This document shows, piece after piece, positions 59,128 through 64,000 of a stretch of DNA of 64,000 nucleotides. Within the stretch, counting starts at the first letter, position 1. The number at the start of each line of letters is the position of its first letter. Origin of the DNA: Gigaspora rosea (Eukaryota > Glomeromycota > Glomeromycetes > Diversisporales > Gigasporaceae). The DNA lies in the NCBI GenBank assembly GCA_003550325.1, contig QKWP01000066.1, positions 168,240-232,239 on the forward strand, written 5' to 3'. The position numbers and the translations under genes are program-made. The notes beneath the pieces were generated by a model that worked only from the letters and a program-made list of their open reading frames with translations, did no database searches and was not told where the DNA came from.

Positions 59128-62100
59128 TGTTCTAATATTATGTCCATAATCCCCACAATTGGCACATTTGTTCCTTTTTCTTTCTCATTGCTCATTATTA
59201 TTATCCATTGATTTGCTATTTTGAAAATTTTGATAAGTATTAGTAAGATTTTCAAGTGCATCCTTTAAACGTTTAGGTGGCCGACCACGACGTTTAGTTA
59301 CAAATAGATTTGCAATAGCAAATTGCTGTAATTCAACTGTATCTTCACAATTTTCTTTTTCATCTTCCAAGAGTTGCAGTTCATGTTTTTTAGAAGAAAT
59401 AAATCTCTTCATCACTTAAAAGAACTCATTGTCACAGTTAAGTCTGATTATTAAATTCAGTGCTTTCTTGGATATTCCATAACCTTTAGACCAATGACTT
59501 TTTTCACTAATAGATTTTTTCAAAGCATGTATGAATGCATTATTAGTACGAAGTTGAGCTAGATATCCAAAATTAATTGCATGGGTATTGTTATTGGATA
59601 TCGAAGGTTGGTTGACTTCACACAATTTAATGGGTAGAGCAAAGAAATAAGATCTCTATCATCATTTACATTATTTTTATACCACTGGCTTGATATCAAA
59701 GTGATATGAAATCTAGCAAGATGTGATTTTATCAGAACTTTAAAAAAATGATGGCAGACGATTTCTTTACTGATCAAAGTGAGACAAGTACATAAATGCG
59801 TGCTGTCTGCAAGCAATACAACATAATTGCTAAAATGACTTGAAAAAGATCCTTGTGGAGTTACAACCCATATTTATAAACCATTTTCACGCTTTAAAGG
59901 TTGCAACAATGATTTAAGACCTGCTTGACGCTGTTCGTAATCATCTTCAAGACACCCATCTTCCATGATTTTATTTGGATCAAAAAAATTTTTATCCCAA
60001 TCAAAAGAAAGTTCAGTAAGTTCATATAAAAAGCTTTCTGAAAGCTGTTTGAGAGAATGTGTGGAGTTAAATACTCCTGAATCAAGAAATCGATAGTAGG
60101 AAAATATTGACTTGCAACATGTAGTAAACCTATAGCAGGGTTGGTATTCTTTTGCTCATTTATTCTTGCATAACGCGCTTCTTCGTTTAACTGATTTTGT
60201 ATTGAATCAAACAAATGTATTATGTGAGACTTCCTTTTTGATAATTGCATTAATGCCTTCTACACGTTGAGTGCTTTGGATGCCAGCAGTAAAACATACT
60301 TGTGTATAACAAACTACCCAACTATGACGTGTAGGATAAAGAGTTCCAAGTGCGTATCGGGTTGCTTTAGGAAATGGTTCAAGAAATTCAATAAATTGTG
60401 CCCAGTAGTGCTCAAAGTTAGCTTCAAATAGGCTATTATGAGAATGACAAAAAAGTTTATAACATTCTCCAAAATTTATACTCGTGATGCTTTTCATTTT
60501 TTTAATAAAATACAATGAGAATGATGCATATTAGGCCATATGTTCAGCAATGCTGCACCCATAGCTAGGTCAGCATCTGAGTATATTGTCTTGGGAACAA
60601 TACTATTAGTTGCATTATGTAATTGTTCCAGAACCCATTCAAAAGAAGCTTGTGTTTCATCTTCTAATAATGCCTATGCTGCAATACGTGAATGGGTATC
60701 ATTATCAACGATCAAAAAAAAACACAATGCCATTTCATAACAATTTGTTTTGCAGAAGTTGTCAGTCATTATGTCATCATGAAATTGAGTCCAGAGTGAA
60801 ACTTGTAATGGAGACATCCAAAAAAGAGCTGTCAACATATTTTCCTTGCCTTCAATTTTGGGTACAACCACCCATTCAGGATTTTATGTCTTTAATGCCA
60901 TTAACTTTGTTAAAATCTCTGCAGCATCAGTCACTAAATTTTCATGAAATGGTCGTCGAAATCGCTGAATAGCGTTATACACGTCTTTCTTATCAATATA
61001 CTTGTCAGAATACTTTGATTTCAGAAGATTGTACTGCAAAGTAGCACCAATTCCCTCTGTAGAACATGTATAAAACCTTATGTCTTCAAGCATCTCTTCT
61101 GACAATTTACGGAAACATGGTGCTGTTTGAGCAATTAAAGGGTTCAATTCATGGTTGTGTTCATTGACAAAAGAAGTACAAATTATCTCAGTACTTCCTT
61201 TGTGATTATTAAAATTAACATGCCATTGGCAGTTATTGCTGCAGAAGACCTTTCACGCTGCTTAGTAACATCAACCATCTTTTTGGCCTTATGCACACGC
61301 GAATATGAGCATTCATAACTACGACAGTGAATACTTGAATGGTCTGAGTAGAAATCATTTCTGCATCGTCTATAGAAAAACCCTTTACACTTTTCAAATA
61401 ATTCTAAAAACTTGTCCACATCGTTCCATGAAGTAAATTTAAGACTGATATACAACTGCAACGTGTTATGTAATTCTTCATCATCACTATAACTGTCTTG
61501 CAAACTACACAAAAATAGAATTAGTAATATTCACAAAGACAACCAAATATAAGCGGGTGTACATACCTTGTTTCCCAATTAGAAGTTTGACTATCATAAT
61601 CCAAACAAATTATTTGATGGTTGCGAGTCTCTAATAATTGATCAACTGTTTCATTTTCAAAACTATAGGTTAAAAAATTGTGATGTTAACAATCACTTCC
61701 ATAGAACACCCAATCAACATATTAACATTCGATAAACTAATGTGAAGCTAACCTTTCAAACTCTTGGTTTGTACAAGATCACAGGTTCCTTGTAAACTGC
61801 ATGAAAGTAAAATTAGGGTCATTTCACAGAAATGACAAATATATATAGATGAATGTCATATATGCACCTTATTTCATTCTCCCAATTAAAATTCTGATTG
61901 CCATAATTCGAACCAATGATTTGACTGTTGAAACCCTTTAATAGCGATTCATCATTCAAACTAGAAGTCCAAAAAGTACAAAAAAATGTCAACAACTATC
62001 TCATAGACCTAATCAAACATTAAAATTTGATAACAAATATGAGACTAACTCTCTAGCATCCTGGTTCTGCGCAAAATCTCTTTCATGTTCTAAAACAAGA

Positions 62101-62266
62101 TCACTTGGTAACCATTAAAAAAACAAACTTGTTAGAAAATATTTTAATATCTAATTCCCGGTTCGCTTAACTAACCTTGTAGAGTTAAATGATGTCTTCG
62201 CACGGTAAAACGATCCAAAGGTATGATTTTCCATTGACTTGCTTTTAAATTTTCATTGACGACCAT
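59128..62266 (-). pseudogene. MULE transposase gene, multi-exon, broken
   Basis: Start ATG at 62266 (MVVNENLKASQWKIIPLD). Proposed exons: 62176-62266, 62050-62089, 61868-61960, 61753-61796, 61567-61662, then 61504 leftwards; all introns are 62-90 bp and GT-AG. The body encodes a FAR1-type zinc finger (CQWHVNFNNHKGS ... VNEHNHEL, near 61150-61235), the MULE core with D in TDNFCKTNCY, D in YSDADLAM and E in QRVEGINA (60250-60770), a SWIM finger (CTCLTLISKEIVCHH, near 59780), an AT-hook (RRGRPPKR, near 59275) and a CCHC knuckle (CANCGDYGHNIRTC, near 59135-59175) after a stop. Lesions: stops at 60884 and 60674, and frameshifts near 61225, 60503 and 60230, among others. Such enzymes cut and paste DNA by DDE chemistry in the nucleus. 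This copy cannot be active. Confidence 0.8.
61505..62089 (-). repeat. Tandem duplicated exon-intron unit in the MULE gene
   Basis: Exons of 40 and 93 bp (62050-62089, 61868-61960) are followed by 44 and 96 bp (61753-61796, 61567-61662), with introns 89/71 and 90/62. Units start 293 and 292 bp apart. The long exons encode FNSQIIGSNYGNQNFNWE and RNHQIICLDYDSQTSNWE, clearly alike. The next exon at 61504 begins SLQDS like SLQGT at 61796. By my splice choice the second unit is out of phase by one base, so either a splice site is misassigned or the unit is damaged. Confidence 0.65.
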
Positions 62267-62324
62267 TTGATTTTCTTTACACAAACTCTATGTTTTACTT
62301 TCCGCATGAAAAATGAGCAAGTTA

Positions 62325-62450
62325 AGACGCAAGCGAAGACACAAGCAAAGGAGCAAATGAAAGCACAAGCAAAGTCACAAGCAAAGGCACAAATGAAAGC
62401 ACAAGTAAAGGTACAAGCAAATCACGACAAGCAAAGGCACAAATGAAAGA
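62325..62450. repeat. Minisatellite GCAAAGGCACAAATGAAAGC
   Basis: About ten units of 11-12 bp (CACAAGCAAAGG, CACAAATGAAAG) upstream of the MULE start codon, inside the element. Confidence 0.8.
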
Positions 62451-62700
62451 AAATTAATCAGTTTTTGTAAAAAAAATGTGATACACTTAATAAGTGGTTT
62501 ACGCAAGTGAACAAGTGAAAGAAAATTAATCACTGTTTGATTACGCCTTGTTATTTGTTTATTGAGTAAACAATGTAGTTAAATAATACATAATTATTTA
62601 TCTTGCATTAATTAATTTCCGACTCCGCACTGTCATACCGCATAATTTATATACATGTAAATAAGGTGATAATCACCTGCAGTGATTTCTAGTTATTTTC

Positions 62701-62850
62701 TTTTTTTATTATTATTATTTTAATTTTTTTAATATTTTTTTATTTAATTTTTTTACAAATTGTTTTTTTTATTTTTTATTAAACTTTTTTTCTATATTAT
62801 TATTTTAATTAATTTTGACTTTTATAAATTATTTATTTATTTTAATAATT
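62701..62850. repeat. T-rich direct repeat right of the MULE
   Basis: Partner of 58243-58390. It begins directly at the element's right edge. Confidence 0.75.
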
Positions 62851-64000
62851 AATATTGTTTTTTACTTGTATTTTATTTATTTATTAACGTTTTATATTTT
62901 TTTCTTTTGTTAAATGGTTCTTATTCAGTAGTAATAATTACTAGTTATACAAGATCAGGATTAGTATTTTTTGATTTAATTTACTTTTTATAACTTATTA
63001 TACTAATTTTTTTTTGATTTTTAGGTTCTTGTTATTTGGATTTGTCCATTTTGGTGCTTGTTCTTTGTTGTTGGAGACATTCATTCCAGTAATTGTTCTT
63101 CATCATTAGAGTCGTCTATTCTGGTGCTTGTTCTTCATCATTAGTGTTACTCATTCTAGTGTCTCTTCCTTGCTTTCTTCGTTTATGGCACTTGTTTTGT
63201 AGTTTTTGGTTCACAATAGGCTTTAAATTTTTAGGTAAGCATACAGATTTTATTCTTTTGCCTTCAAACTTTTTGTTTTATTACTAACCTTTTTTCTTAA
63301 TATAGATTTTATTTTTAGATTGGATGGTATAAGCTGCTATTATGTTAGGGTTGGTGGGTATTTGTTAAAGTTTGATATGTCTTAATAGAGTTAGGCATTG
63401 TTTTTTGTTTACTTTGTACATACTAACTTTTTTTTCAAGTTTTTAGGTACTTTTTTTTGTGGGTGAGTCATCCACATCTGTACTTTCATTACTGGAGTTG
63501 TCTATTTTGTTTCATTTAACATGTTGAGTATAAGAATGATGAAGTACATTGTTGGAGCTGTCATTGGAGCCATCATCAACAATATTTACAAACTAGTAAT
63601 TTAACATGTTGAATGAAAGAATGAAGAAGTATGTTGTTGGAGCTGTTGTTTTAGCTATAATTTGGTAGGTTTTTTTTACAATTTTTTTGGCAAGTTTTTG
63701 GTGGTTTCTTTCATAAGTTTATTATTTTTAGTTGAGTTTACAATGGGTTTATCGTCAGTTTTCACATATTTCTACGTCATTGTGTCTTTACAGTGGTTGT
63801 GTTTCTACAGTGGTTTCTCTATAGTATTTGTGTCTTTATAGCAGTTTTCTCTATAGTAGTTGTGTCTCTACGGCAGTTTTTTTATAGTAGTGGTGTCTTT
63901 ACGGCAATCAATCAAAAATAGAATTAGAGTTAAAAATCAGATCAGTGTTTATTGAAAATAGGGTTGGGGTTAGAAATTGGATTTAGATTAGATTAGTGTT
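62851..64000. other. T-rich and degenerate minisatellite DNA, no gene
   Basis: 63050-63200 repeats GGTGCTTGTTCTTCATCATT words. 63780-63910 repeats GTGTCTCTACGGCAGTTTTT and variants about every 30-35 bp. A weak AGGGTTGGGGTTAG tract lies at 63960-63973. The 64-codon frame at 63093 follows the repeat and is not supported as a gene. Confidence 0.55.

Larger units (their letters stand above)
58400..62700 (-). mobile_element. 4.3-kb Mutator-like element (MULE)
   Basis: Ends GAAATTACTAATTTACACTA and the complement of GAAAATAACTAGAAATCACT are inverted, each with a palindrome (AGGTAATAATTACCT; AGGTGATTATCACCT) centred near base 30. Flanks TTTTTTTAG and TTTTTTTAT agree at 8 of 9 bases. It encloses a broken FAR1/MULE transposase gene on the minus strand, CCCTAACCCTAA repeats at 58621-58650 and a minisatellite at 62325-62450. 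The same ends and telomere-like tract occur in the short elements at 23186, 28873, 29232 and 34863. Confidence 0.8.

Noticed and set aside
60540..60972. Plus-strand frames of 66 and 120 codons
   Set aside because: Antisense to the MULE transposase core, which has recognisable catalytic segments on the minus strand.

Overview
This looks like nuclear DNA from an arbuscular mycorrhizal fungus (Glomeromycotina, most like Rhizophagus). The sequence is very AT-rich. The only intact gene has a short GT-AG intron and encodes a BTB-BACK-TLDc protein, a family strongly expanded in these fungi. Almost everything else is decayed transposon sequence of several superfamilies. The genus is an inference from family content, not from a marker gene. 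No rRNA, tRNA or CRISPR was seen.

Layout. 1-4.2 kb: a non-autonomous terminal-inverted-repeat (TIR) element and a broken transposase gene. 4.27-22.96 kb and 37.97-54.03 kb: two direct copies of one roughly 16-kb duplicon. Each copy holds a plus-strand BTB-BACK-TLDc gene, an inverted and diverged second copy of that gene, a decayed hAT/BED transposase and a decayed hAT/DUF659 transposase. Of the four BTB-TLDc copies only the one at 39160-40715 reads through. The copies differ by at least ten insertions, so each gives the other an empty site. 23-38 kb: a single-copy spacer with a decayed alpha-kinase gene, solo-LTR candidates, palindromic MITEs and minisatellites. 54-58.4 kb: T-rich minisatellites, nested MITEs, an unresolved base (N at 55776) beside an exact 300-bp duplication, and an unrecognised 164-codon reading frame. 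58.4-62.7 kb: a complete but broken Mutator-like element (MULE) whose transposase region carries a FAR1-type zinc finger, DDE residues, a SWIM finger, an AT-hook and a CCHC knuckle. 62.7-64 kb: T-rich and minisatellite DNA.

The most notable pattern is a MULE family in this window: the 4.3-kb element plus four derivatives of 316-349 bp (at 23.2, 28.9, 29.2 and 34.9 kb). They have perfect or near-perfect 9-bp target duplications, an internal telomere-type CCCTAA tract, and in every TIR a short palindrome centred about 30 bp from the end. The palindrome's place is kept while its sequence changes. The MULE gene also appears to contain a tandemly duplicated exon pair (about 292-bp unit).

Functionally, only the BTB-BACK-TLDc gene is likely to make a normal protein. 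The rest records repeated transposition, segmental duplication and decay.
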